Positions 1-9,723 of a DNA stretch of 64,000 nucleotides are shown here, in pieces; the stretch's first letter is position 1, and every line of letters begins with the position of its first letter. The notes under the pieces were generated by a model that was not told the DNA's origin, searched no databases, and worked only from the letters and a program-made list of their open reading frames with translations. The stretch is from Methylococcus capsulatus str. Texas = ATCC 19069. GTDB lineage: Bacteria; Pseudomonadota; Gammaproteobacteria; Methylococcales; Methylococcaceae. The translations under genes were made by a program, and so were the position numbers. The stretch is taken from contig NZ_KE384224.1 in NCBI RefSeq assembly GCF_000424685.1, positions 542,276 to 606,275 on the forward strand, in the 5' to 3' direction.

Positions 1-21
1 GCCGTGCACCAGGCGGCCTAT

Positions 22-769
22 TCATTCCTCCGCGGTCGTGGGTCCGAGCGCGCCGTGGGCGAGCCGGCGGCAACATCCGCCATCGAGGCCGAAGACGGTT
101 CCGGGGATCACCGCCGCGCCGAATTCGCGGTTCGGCCGTCCGGCCAGAGCCGAGGCATCGCCGCCCCCTTCGACACGGACGAGGACGTGGAAAGCGCCTC
201 GGGCATCCCGCACATGGCAGCATTCCCCCGGTCCGGACGCGCGTCGGGCACGATAAGCAGCACCCGGGCAGTCGCCGCCGGCTTTTCCCGGCAGTGGGCC
301 GAGTCGGTTTCCAAGACCCCGACCGCCGCGTGTCGGCAAACCAGCGGCGCGCGGATCAGGTTGGTGTCCCGAACCTCGAGCACGGCCATTTCTCTGGTTG
401 AAACAGCAGGAACTCGGCAGGATGATCTCGTCGCCCGCATCGGCGATGGCAAACGGCGCGTTCAAAAATCCCGTGTCGGCGCCCGCCGTCACCAGTACCG
501 ACCGGCCGACGAGGGAAATGCCGTTCGCCCGTTCGAGCTTTCCGGCATCAGCCCCCCAAACCCGGAAGCCCTTCCACCGGATCATAGCGACGCTGTTGCG
601 GCCTCTCGCCGAATGCCTGCATCCGCTCCAGCACCCGCTGCGGCGGCACCTGCCAGGCCACGTCCTGCCCCGCCGAAACGAGCCCGGGTGCGCACGGATC
701 TTCGCGGCGATGACCGGAACGATCGGCGCCTGCACCGCAGGTCCCCGCCCGCTTACGGGTTTTCGTCAT
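22..769 (-). pseudogene. decayed class I/II aminotransferase
   Basis: Reading the minus strand from the ATG at 769, recognisable PLP-aminotransferase segments appear but switch reading frame several times. The N-terminal segment (VPVIAAKIRAHPG, then RYDPVEGLPGL) is split over two frames. A middle segment (NGISLVGRSVLVTAGA, FAIADAGDEIILPS) follows. The C-terminal segment (AAVIPGTVFGLDGGC, then ALGPTTAEE) runs to a stop at 22-24. The part that should hold the PLP-binding lysine is missing, so about 150 residues have been lost on top of the frameshifts. No intact frame covers the family length of about 390 residues. It lies upstream of, and divergent from, mtaD. The order of conserved fragments makes the family call fairly safe, but the original substrate cannot be told. 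Confidence 0.72.
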
Positions 770-928
770 GGAACGACCGTCGAACCGAAAAAACCTTCCC
801 ATTTTAGCGCCCCGCGGCATATTTACGCTCACGCCGTGAGCCACTGACGTCTCCCCACGCCTTGGCGGCACGCCACTCCGCCGGCGATACGACGTGACAA
901 AGCCAAGCGAAATGGTCAGAATTATCCG

Positions 929-2245
929 ATGATTATCGACACTTTGATCACCGCGCGCTGGATCATCCCGGTCGAGCCCGACGGGGTGACGCTCGAACAC
1001 CATGCCCTGGCCATCGACCGCGGCCGCATCACCGACCTCCTCCCCACCACCGAAGCGCTGGTCAGATACCAGCCGCGGCGGATCGAACGGCTGGAGCACC
1101 ACGCCCTGATCCCCGGCCTGGTCAACGCCCACACCCATGCCGCCATGACGCTGCTGCGCGGCGTCGCCGACGACCTGCCGCTGATGCAGTGGCTGCAGGA
1201 ACACATCTGGCCGCTGGAGCAGAAATGGATCGGCGAAGCATTCGTCCGCGACGGCGTGCAGCTGGCCATGGCGGAAATGATCCGGGGCGGCGTCACCTGC
1301 TTCAACGACATGTACTTCTTTCCCGAAGTGGTGGCGCGCGAAGCGGTGCGGGCCGGCATGCGGGCGGCGGTGGGCATGATCGTGGTGGACTTCCCCACCG
1401 CCTGGGCCACCGACGCGGATGACTATCTCCGCAAAGGCCTGGCCCTCCGCGACGACTACCGCCACGAACCGCTGATCGCCACGGTATTCGCACCGCACGC
1501 ACCCTACACCGTGAGCGACGAGCCGCTGGTCCGCATCCGCACCTGGTCGGAAGAGCTGGACTGCCCCGTGCACATCCATCTCCACGAGACCGCCGACGAA
1601 ATCCACCGGAGCGGACGGCAGTACGGCATGCGTCCGCTCAAACGCCTGGACCAGCTCGGCCTGGTCGGACCGCACCTGATCGGCGTTCACATGACACAAC
1701 TGGAAGACGGCGAGATCGCACGCCTGGCCGAAACCGGCGCCAGCGTGGTGCACTGCCCCGAATCCAACCTGAAACTGGCCAGCGGCTTCTGCCCCGCCGT
1801 CAAGCTGCTGGCGGCGGGCGTCAACGTCGCGCTCGGCACCGATGGCGCGGCCAGCAACAACGACCTGGACCTGCTCGGTGAAACCCGCACCGCGGCCCTG
1901 CTGGCCAAGGCGGTAGCCAACGACGCCGCCGCCCTCCCCGCCCACCAGGCGCTGCGGATGGCGACCCTGAACGGCGCGGCGGCCTTGGGACTGGGAGCGG
2001 AAACCGGCTCGCTTGTAGTCGGCAAATCCGCCGACGTGGTCGCCATCGGGCTGGAGCACATCGAATCGCTGCCGATCTACAACCCGGTGTCCGACCTGGT
2101 CTATGCGGCTGGCCGCCAGCAGGTCACCGACGTCTGGGTGGCAGGGCGTCAACTGCTGAAAAAGCGCGAGCTGCTGACACTGGATGCCACGGAAATCCGC
2201 GAAAAGACCCTGATCTGGCGCGACAAACTGATCCATCATTCCTGA
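929..2245 (+). CDS. mtaD: 5-methylthioadenosine/S-adenosylhomocysteine deaminase (TRZ/ATZ amidohydrolase)
   Basis: This 438-residue cytosolic metal-dependent amidohydrolase should deaminate methylthioadenosine or S-adenosylhomocysteine to the inosine forms, salvaging by-products of SAM use. The metal site is visible: an HTH motif at residues 68-70 after VNA, HIHLHE in the middle, HCPESN, and LGTDGAASNND near the C-terminus. Length and motif order fit the MtaD/SsnA-like branch. It starts the forward run mtaD-ubiG-SDR-sufT, with 13 bases before ubiG. Pseudomonads have the same mtaD-ubiG neighbourhood, where SAH produced by UbiG-type methylation gives a plausible link. No strong ribosome-binding site is seen before the ATG. 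Related guanine or chlorohydrolase-like deaminases are the main alternative. Confidence 0.88.
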   Translation: MIIDTLITARWIIPVEPDGVTLEHHALAIDRGRITDLLPTTEALVRYQPRRIERLEHHALIPGLVNAHTHAAMTLLRGVADDLPLMQWLQEHIWPLEQKWIGEAFVRDGVQLAMAEMIRGGVTCFNDMYFFPEVVAREAVRAGMRAAVGMIVVDFPTAWATDADDYLRKGLALRDDYRHEPLIATVFAPHAPYTVSDEPLVRIRTWSEELDCPVHIHLHETADEIHRSGRQYGMRPLKRLDQLGLVGPHLIGVHMTQLEDGEIARLAETGASVVHCPESNLKLASGFCPAVKLLAAGVNVALGTDGAASNNDLDLLGETRTAALLAKAVANDAAALPAHQALRMATLNGAAALGLGAETGSLVVGKSADVVAIGLEHIESLPIYNPVSDLVYAAGRQQVTDVWVAGRQLLKKRELLTLDATEIREKTLIWRDKLIHHS

Positions 2246-2258
2246 CCGGTCGAGACCC

Positions 2259-2972
2259 ATGGCAACCGACAACGTCCACATCGGCGAAATCGAGAAATTC
2301 GGCTCCCACGCCCACCGCTGGTGGGACCCGGACGGCGAACTGAAGACCCTGCACGCCGTCAATCCCCTGCGGATGCAGTTCATCCAGGCGCACACTCCAC
2401 TGGCCGGCCGCAAGGCGGTCGACGTGGGATGCGGCGGCGGAATCCTCACCGAAGCCCTCGCCAAGGCTGGCGCCGACGCCTTGGGCATCGACCTCAGCGA
2501 AGACCTTCTGGGTACCGCAGAAGAACACTGCCGGGAATCCGGCCTGACCGTGGCCTACCGGCAGATCAGCGCCGAAGCGCTGGCGGACTCGCAGCCCGGT
2601 GAATTCGACGTGGTGACCTGCATGGAAATGCTGGAGCACGTGCCGGACCCGGCGTCGGTCGTCGCCGCCTGCACGCGGTTGGCCAAACCCGGCGGCACCG
2701 TGTTCTTTTCGACCCTGAACCGCAGCCTCAAGGCCTATCTCCTGGCCATCGTCGGCGCGGAGTACCTGCTGCGCATGATCCCCCGCGGTACCCATGACTT
2801 CGCCAGCTTCATCCGTCCCTCCGAGCTCAGCCGCTGGGCGCGCGACGGTGGCCTCGACCTCGCCGGCATGGAAGGCATCGGCTACAACCCCCTCACCGGC
2901 CAGTTCCACTTGACGTCCGACATCGGCGTCAATTACCTGGCCGCGTTCCGCAAACCCGCCGCTGCCGGATGA
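2259..2972 (+). CDS. ubiG: bifunctional 3-demethylubiquinol / polyprenyl-dihydroxybenzoate O-methyltransferase UbiG
   Basis: This SAM-dependent methyltransferase of 237 residues catalyses the two O-methylations of ubiquinone biosynthesis. The SAM-binding motif VDVGCGGGILTE lies near residues 55-66. The N-terminal family hallmark, HAHRWWDPDGELKTLHAVNP, is present, as is the TFxSTLNRxxKAYLLAI-type segment in the second half. Length matches UbiG. It follows mtaD by 13 bases, and its 3' end overlaps the start of the next SDR gene by four bases (ATGA), implying translational coupling. In pseudomonads a HAD phosphatase gene (mupP/gph) sits between ubiG and yciK; it is absent here. Confidence 0.95.
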   Translation: MATDNVHIGEIEKFGSHAHRWWDPDGELKTLHAVNPLRMQFIQAHTPLAGRKAVDVGCGGGILTEALAKAGADALGIDLSEDLLGTAEEHCRESGLTVAYRQISAEALADSQPGEFDVVTCMEMLEHVPDPASVVAACTRLAKPGGTVFFSTLNRSLKAYLLAIVGAEYLLRMIPRGTHDFASFIRPSELSRWARDGGLDLAGMEGIGYNPLTGQFHLTSDIGVNYLAAFRKPAAAG

Positions 2973-3736
2973 GCCCTGCAAACCCTGCACTCCACGGCCG
3001 CACCGTCTTGATCACCGGCGCCGGGGGCGATCTCGGCGCCGTCGCCGCCGAGGCCTGTGCCGGTGCCGGCGCCACGGTGATCCTCCTGGGCCGTACCCTC
3101 GGACGGCTGGAAGCCACTTACGACCGCATCGTCCGGCAGGGCGGCTCCGAACCACTCCTGGCGCCGCTGGACCTGGCCACCGCCACGCTCGAAGAATTGT
3201 CGGCCATCGCCGGCTCGATCGAATCCCGGCTCGGCGCATTGCATGGGCTGATCCATTGCGCCGCGCACATGGATTACCTGGGCCCTTTGCGGGATGTCGG
3301 CGACGCCCAGTGGCGCGATACGCTCGACGTCAACCTGACCGGCGCGTTCCGCCTGACACGGACTCTGTTGCCCCTGCTGACGCGCTCGGAAGCCGCCGCC
3401 GCGGTCTTCGTCAGTGACAGCGAAGCCGAGCGGCGGCGCAGCTACTGGGGACCCTATGCCGTCGCCAAGGCCGGACTGGAAGCCTTCGCCCGGATTCTCG
3501 CGGATGAATACGAAAGCGCCGGCACGCTCAGGGTCAACCTGCTCACGCCCGGCGCGATCCGCACCCGCCTGCGGCGCAAGGCATTTCCCACGGAAACCGC
3601 GCCGGAACCCGGGGCGCTCGCCGCCCGTTTCGTCGACCTGATGCGCAGCGACAGCCCCTACGCCAACGGCGAACGGATTGCCGCCGCGGTCACCCCATCC
3701 GTCATCGAGGAGGAAATTCAGCATGTACGGACGTGA
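2969..3736 (+). CDS. YciK-type short-chain dehydrogenase/reductase
   Basis: A 255-residue classical SDR with the NAD(P)-binding motif TGAGGDLG near the N-terminus, a conserved Asn in the DVNLTGAF segment, a Ser in the VFVSDSE segment, and the catalytic YAVAK (Tyr163, Lys167). The usual YciK motif is TGAGDGIG, so the glycine-rich loop is slightly altered but functional-looking. The substrate is unknown for the family. Its start overlaps the end of ubiG by four bases, and its end overlaps the sufT start by fourteen, so it is expected to be co-translated with both. The ubiG-yciK order is conserved in gammaproteobacteria, which supports the YciK label over other SDRs. Confidence 0.8.
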   Translation: MSPANPALHGRTVLITGAGGDLGAVAAEACAGAGATVILLGRTLGRLEATYDRIVRQGGSEPLLAPLDLATATLEELSAIAGSIESRLGALHGLIHCAAHMDYLGPLRDVGDAQWRDTLDVNLTGAFRLTRTLLPLLTRSEAAAAVFVSDSEAERRRSYWGPYAVAKAGLEAFARILADEYESAGTLRVNLLTPGAIRTRLRRKAFPTETAPEPGALAARFVDLMRSDSPYANGERIAAAVTPSVIEEEIQHVRT

Positions 3737-4271
3737 AGACATCGTCCTGCGGCGGGATGTCAATGCTGTCCAGATTCCCGACGGCACCCCTTGTGTGCTG
3801 CCGCAAGGCCAGGTCGTCAGCCTGTTCCAATCCCTGGGCGGCAACTTCACGGTCACCACCGAGCGCGGCTACATGGCCCGGATCGCCGGCGCCGATGCCG
3901 ACGCGCTGGGCAAGGAACCGCCCGTCATGCCCGGCATCAGCCCTGACGCGGATGCCGAGTCGGTGGAAAAGAACGTATGGGAAGTCCTGCGTACCGTGTA
4001 CGACCCGGAGATTCCGGTCAACATCGTCGATCTGGGGCTGGTCTATGCCTGCCGCGTCATCCCGGACGGCGCGGACGGCTTCAAGGTCGAAATCGTCATG
4101 ACCCTCACCGCGCCCGGCTGCGGCATGGGGCCCGTGTTGCAAAGCGACGTGGAATACCTGGTGAAGAACCTCCCCGCCGTGACCGCCGTCGAAGTCAGCG
4201 TCGTGTTCGACCCGCCCTGGGGCCGCGACATGATGTCCGAAGCCGCGAAGCTGCAGCTTGGGATGCTGTGA
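3723..4271 (+). CDS. sufT: Fe-S cluster assembly protein SufT (DUF59/MIP18 domain)
   Basis: A 182-residue protein with the SufT arrangement: an N-terminal extension beginning MYGREDIVLRRDV, then a MIP18/DUF59 domain from about residue 81 to the end. The domain carries VYDPEIPVNIVDLGLVY and the conserved Cys in TLTAPGCGMGP. SufT is an auxiliary factor in Fe-S cluster maturation, often needed under high Fe-S demand. I chose ATG 3723 because a strong ribosome-binding site (GAGGAGGAA, 3707-3715) precedes it at proper spacing and the conserved family start lies there. The start sits inside the end of the SDR gene. It lies away from other suf genes in this window. Confidence 0.88.
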   Translation: MYGREDIVLRRDVNAVQIPDGTPCVLPQGQVVSLFQSLGGNFTVTTERGYMARIAGADADALGKEPPVMPGISPDADAESVEKNVWEVLRTVYDPEIPVNIVDLGLVYACRVIPDGADGFKVEIVMTLTAPGCGMGPVLQSDVEYLVKNLPAVTAVEVSVVFDPPWGRDMMSEAAKLQLGML

Positions 4272-4470
4272 GCGTTCAGCGCACTCCGGACGGGCTTGCC
4301 TTTCCTCCCCCCGTAAGGACTGCGCCCTGGCAGGAAAAGCGCTGGAACAAGTGACAGCCGTTCTCCGGGCAGAATCCAAGGGAACGTCCGCCACGGCGAC
4401 CCCCTTATGCTGACGGCGGGTGAAACCGTCCCATCGATGCCACGAACGGGGGCGCAAATCTCGTACCGAT

Positions 4471-4869
4471 TCACCGGTCCGAAAGCGACGAAACCGTCTC
4501 GTACGCCCACAGCAGCCCCAACACCACGAGCGCCACCCAGATGCCCACGATCACGAAGCCGGCGGCCCGGCTCACCGGGCGGCCGGTCGCCGCCATCTCC
4601 GCCGCCTTGGCCCGGCATTCCGCCAGCACCAGCGGCGGTATGAGCCTGAGGGCCAGCAGGATGCCCAAAGGGATCAGCACCAGGTCGTCCAGATAGCCGA
4701 GGACGGGGACGAAGTCCGGGATCAGGTCGATCGGGCTGAAGGCATAGGCTACGATACCCGCGACCAGCAGCTTCGCGTACCACGGAGTCGCCGGATGGCG
4801 CGCGGCCAGAAAGAGCGCAAGGGTTTCCGCCTTGAGACGGCGGGCTCGGGATTTGAGGCTGGCCAACAT
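4471..4869 (-). CDS. YkvA/DUF1232 family membrane protein
   Basis: This small protein of 132 residues has the DUF1232 signature [22 protein letters not shown] near residues 32-55. The hydrophobic stretches around it and a further transmembrane segment at the C-terminus ([18 protein letters not shown]) indicate an inner-membrane protein. Function is unknown for the family. The ATG at 4869 is preferred because the family-like sequence begins just after it ([15 protein letters not shown]); an upstream extension would run into the ATPase gene. It lies 14 bases downstream of the yejF-like gene and is probably the last gene of that operon. Confidence 0.8.
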   Translation of the reverse strand: MLASLKSRARRLKAETLALFLAARHPATPWYAKLLVAGIVAYAFSPIDLIPDFVPVLGYLDDLVLIPLGILLALRLIPPLVLAECRAKAAEMAATGRPVSRAAGFVIVGIWVALVVLGLLWAYETVSSLSDR

Positions 4870-4883
4870 GGATGAGAACCGCG

Positions 4884-6502
<1,619 letters not shown>

Positions 6503-6506
<4 letters not shown>

Positions 6507-7345
6507 CGCGCATCTTCCAGAAAGTCGGCGATGGCGGCCAGATCGGCGTATTCGATCACCGCGTCGGCGACGGCCCGCAGGGCCGGCTTTGGGCGGTAAC
6601 CGACACCCAATCCCGCGACACCGAGGAGTTTGGCGTCGTTGGCGCCATCGCCCAGGCCAATGGAGTTTTGCGGAACGAGCCCCAGCTGCCCGCACAGAGC
6701 GAGCAGAAAGCCGGCCTTCTCCGCCCCGCCGCAGATCGGCCCTTCGATGCGCCCGGTCAAGAAGCCGCCGCGCGATTCCAGCCGGTTGGCGAGGGCGAAG
6801 TCCAGCCCGAGCCTGTCCTTCAGCCGATCGACGAAGAAATCGAAGCCGCCCGATACCAGGCCGATGCGGACTCCATGCCGGCGGCAGGCGGCGACCAGCG
6901 ACTCCGCTCCGGGGTTGAGCACGACCTTTTCGGCGTAGACCGCTTGGAGCACCGAGACGGGCAGCCCCCTCAGCAGGGCAACCCGGCGCTGCAGTGCCTG
7001 GACGAAATCCAGTTTGCCGTTCATCGCCGCCTCGGTGATCGCCATCACAGCCTGGCGCTGGCCGGCGCGGTCGGCGAGCTCGTCGATGCACTCGATGGCG
7101 ATCAGGGTGGAATCCATGTCGGTGACCAGCAAGCCCACGGCAGCGCCGACGAAGCCTGGCGGCAGCGGATTGATGTCCAGGCGCAGCGAGCGCCGCAGCA
7201 CCTCGACGGTTTCGCGTTCGGCCGGCCGCTCATGCCGGAGCAGCCAGTGGCCACCCCGCGGCTCGAGACGGCCGGGAATCGCTGCCTGGATGCTTGCCGC
7301 GTCGGCATCGGCAAGGCGCGCAGTATGGATCAGGGTTCGGTACAC
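6503..7345 (-). CDS. serB: phosphoserine phosphatase
   Basis: A 280-residue HAD-superfamily phosphatase that performs the last step of serine biosynthesis. The catalytic motif VTDMDSTLI contains the nucleophile Asp76 and the acid/base Asp78; the SerB-specific IECIDELAD follows. Later motifs are SGGFDFFVD and GLGDGANDAKLL. The N-terminal part (about residues 1-65) corresponds to the shortened ACT-like domain of gammaproteobacterial SerB. The position is odd: it lies inside the yej-type transporter operon, 12 bases after yejE and overlapping yejF by four bases, so it is likely transcribed with the transporter. Confidence 0.95.
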
Positions 7346-7357
7346 CGAGAGGCTCCT

Positions 7358-8746
7358 TCAGTCGGCACGGCGCGGATCGAAGGCGTCGCGCACCGCGTCG
7401 GCGAACAGATTGGCCGCCAGCACCAGGGCGAACATGAAAACGAAGGCCGCCGTGAGAGACCACCACACCGGCGGCTCGCGGGCCATTTCCAGGCGGGCGC
7501 TGTTGATCATGTTGCCCCAGGAATCGGTGGTCGGATCGACGCCTATATTGACGTAGGACAGGACGGCCTCGGCCAGCACCAGCGAGCTGAAATCGAGCGC
7601 CACCGAGATCAACACGATGTGGAACACATTGGGCAGGATGTGACGCAGGAGGATCGTCCCCTGCCGCACCCCCAGCGCGCGCGCGGCCTGGACGTATTCC
7701 ATCTCGCGCAGCTTCAGGGTCTCTGCGCGCAACAGCCGGCACAGCCCGGTCCAGCTCGTGATGCCCAGGATCAGGCATAGAAACAGCAGGCGCAGGTCGG
7801 CGCGCAGGGCCAAGCTGGCGAATTCCTCCTCGTGCTTGGCCATGTAAACCTGGGTAAGCAGGATCACCGCCGCGATCAGCAAGACGCCGGGAATCGAGTT
7901 CAGAGTGGTATAGAGGTACTGGATCAGGTCGTCGACCCAGCCGCGGAAATAACCGGCGAGAATGCCGAGGAGCAGCGACAGCGGCAGGGTCACGAAGGTG
8001 GTGAGAGTACCGATCAGGATGCCGGTGCGAATACTCTTGAGCGCCTGGTAGAGCACGTCCTCACCCACCTTGTCGGTACCGAACACGTGGTATTTGAGTG
8101 CCAGCTCCCCCAAGACCCCACCGACGATGCACAGCACGACGACGGTGCCCAGGATGGCGCGCCAGGGAACCTCGCTCTGGCCCGACAGCACCTCGCCACC
8201 CACGAGGGACACCGGCAGTTCCCGCACTCTGGCGATCAAGAACACCGTCCCGAAGCAGAGAATCACGCCCAGGCCCAGACCTCCGGCCGCCCCCTTGAAA
8301 CCGGTCCGCAGCACGTCCCGCAGCCAGCCCCGCGCCGGGTCCTTCAAATGAGCGCCGCCGAACTCGAGGCGGGGATAATCCCAGCGGCTACTGCCGTCAG
8401 CCAGACGCAGGTTTTCCTTGGCATAGCCCTGTACCGCCAGCGGTGCCGAATAGGTCTTCTCCACCCGCGTCCGCAACGGCGTCAAAAACCAGTCCAGTAC
8501 GCTGACCGGCTCGGTCTTGTACCGGACGCCGCCCTCGCCGTCCGGCGGCAGGAAATGGATCGAATCGAGCACGGCGATGAAGAGATAGGCCAGCAGGATC
8601 ACCGCCGAAACCATCGCGCTGCGGCTGCGGGCGACTTTGCGCCAGGGCCGGCGCAGGTGTTCATGCCGGCGGCTGTGCCAGATCAGTCCGCCCAGCATGG
8701 CGAGCAGCAGCAGAAACAGGGCGTCGGTCCAGAACAGAGTCAGCAT
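7358..8746 (-). CDS. yejE: ABC transporter permease, YejE-type
   Basis: A 462-residue inner-membrane permease of the binding-protein-dependent family. An N-terminal transmembrane helix (residues about 5-25) and a second at about 45-62 precede a long periplasmic stretch containing SIHFLPPDGEGG. The C-terminal half holds the permease core with the EAA-type cytoplasmic loop (EYVQAARALGVRQGTILLRHILPN) that contacts the ATPase. It is longer than typical OppC/YejE proteins (about 340-380) because of an extra segment with a hydrophobic helix near residues 155-172. Its ATG overlaps the yejB stop by one base (TGATG). Confidence 0.9.
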   Translation of the reverse strand: MLTLFWTDALFLLLLAMLGGLIWHSRRHEHLRRPWRKVARSRSAMVSAVILLAYLFIAVLDSIHFLPPDGEGGVRYKTEPVSVLDWFLTPLRTRVEKTYSAPLAVQGYAKENLRLADGSSRWDYPRLEFGGAHLKDPARGWLRDVLRTGFKGAAGGLGLGVILCFGTVFLIARVRELPVSLVGGEVLSGQSEVPWRAILGTVVVLCIVGGVLGELALKYHVFGTDKVGEDVLYQALKSIRTGILIGTLTTFVTLPLSLLLGILAGYFRGWVDDLIQYLYTTLNSIPGVLLIAAVILLTQVYMAKHEEEFASLALRADLRLLFLCLILGITSWTGLCRLLRAETLKLREMEYVQAARALGVRQGTILLRHILPNVFHIVLISVALDFSSLVLAEAVLSYVNIGVDPTTDSWGNMINSARLEMAREPPVWWSLTAAFVFMFALVLAANLFADAVRDAFDPRRAD

Positions 8747-9723
8747 CAGTTCAGACGCACACGCGGATCGGCAAGGGTATAGGAGATATCGGTCAGCACC
8801 AATCCCAGGATATAGAGCGCCGACCCCAGGAACACCATGGCGCGCACGATGGCGAAATCCTGCTGGGCGATGGCGTCGATGGTGTAGCTGCCCAAGCCCG
8901 GAATGGCGAAGAACGATTCGGTGATGAGGCTGCCGATGAACAGCGAAGGCAGGATGACCACGACACCGGTGAGGATAGGTATCAGCGCGTTGCGCAACAC
9001 GTGAGTGAACAGCGCCCGGGTTTCCGAGAGCCCCTTGGCGCGGGCAGTCCGGACGTAGTCGCGCTCGACCTCTTCCAGGAACAGCGTCCGGTACCAGCGC
9101 ACGCCGGAACCGGTGCCCGCCACGACGCTGATGATCACCGGCAGGATCAGGAACTTCACGGCGTTCCAGCCGCCGTCATAGCCGGAAATCGGCACCAGCA
9201 ACAGGAGCTTTCCCATGAGGTACTGGCCGCCGATGATGTAGAACAGCGAGGAAATCGACAACAGTGCCACGCATAACGCGACGCCCCAGAATTCCAGGTA
9301 AGTCAGGCGGAAGAACACCAGTCCCACCGCCAGGGTGATGTGGACCAGCAGCCCGAAGATCAGAGCAGGCACGGCGAAAGCCAGCGAAGGCCAGGCCCGC
9401 TGCGCGATGTCCGCCCCGATGTCGCGCCCGCTGTCTGAGCGTCCGAAGCGGAACAGGAACAGTCCCACCGATTTCTGAAAAAAAATGGTTTCGGTCAGTT
9501 TGGCGGTACCTTCGGCCCCGGCGTTCCAGAGCTTGGGCAGGTCATAGCCGCGTTCGTGCTTCCACAGATCGATCGCCTCCTGAGTCACGTGCTTCTGACC
9601 CAGGTGCATGCGCGCCATGTCATCGGGACTGTTGACCACGAAGAACAGCACGAAGGTGAGAACGTTGACACCGAGCAGGAGCGGCAGTGCGTACAACGCG
9701 CGGCGGATGAGATAGGCCGTCAT
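8746..9723 (-). CDS. yejB: ABC transporter permease, YejB-type
   Basis: A 325-residue inner-membrane permease. It begins [24 protein letters not shown], typical of OppB/YejB N-termini. It has the periplasmic PDDMARMHLG segment, several transmembrane helices, and the EAA loop YVRTARAKGLSETRALFTHVLRNALIP near residues 225-252. I placed the start at ATG 9723, which overlaps the yejA stop (ATGA); a longer upstream frame would run deep into yejA and lacks conservation. It pairs with YejE to form the channel. Confidence 0.92.
   Translation of the reverse strand: MTAYLIRRALYALPLLLGVNVLTFVLFFVVNSPDDMARMHLGQKHVTQEAIDLWKHERGYDLPKLWNAGAEGTAKLTETIFFQKSVGLFLFRFGRSDSGRDIGADIAQRAWPSLAFAVPALIFGLLVHITLAVGLVFFRLTYLEFWGVALCVALLSISSLFYIIGGQYLMGKLLLLVPISGYDGGWNAVKFLILPVIISVVAGTGSGVRWYRTLFLEEVERDYVRTARAKGLSETRALFTHVLRNALIPILTGVVVILPSLFIGSLITESFFAIPGLGSYTIDAIAQQDFAIVRAMVFLGSALYILGLVLTDISYTLADPRVRLN

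Noticed and set aside
548..2488. Long minus-strand open frame of about 646 codons over mtaD
   Set aside because: It is antisense to a clear amidohydrolase, and most of its translation has no family-like motifs. GC-rich codon use keeps the opposite strand open. Only its first part (near 769) reflects the aminotransferase remnant.
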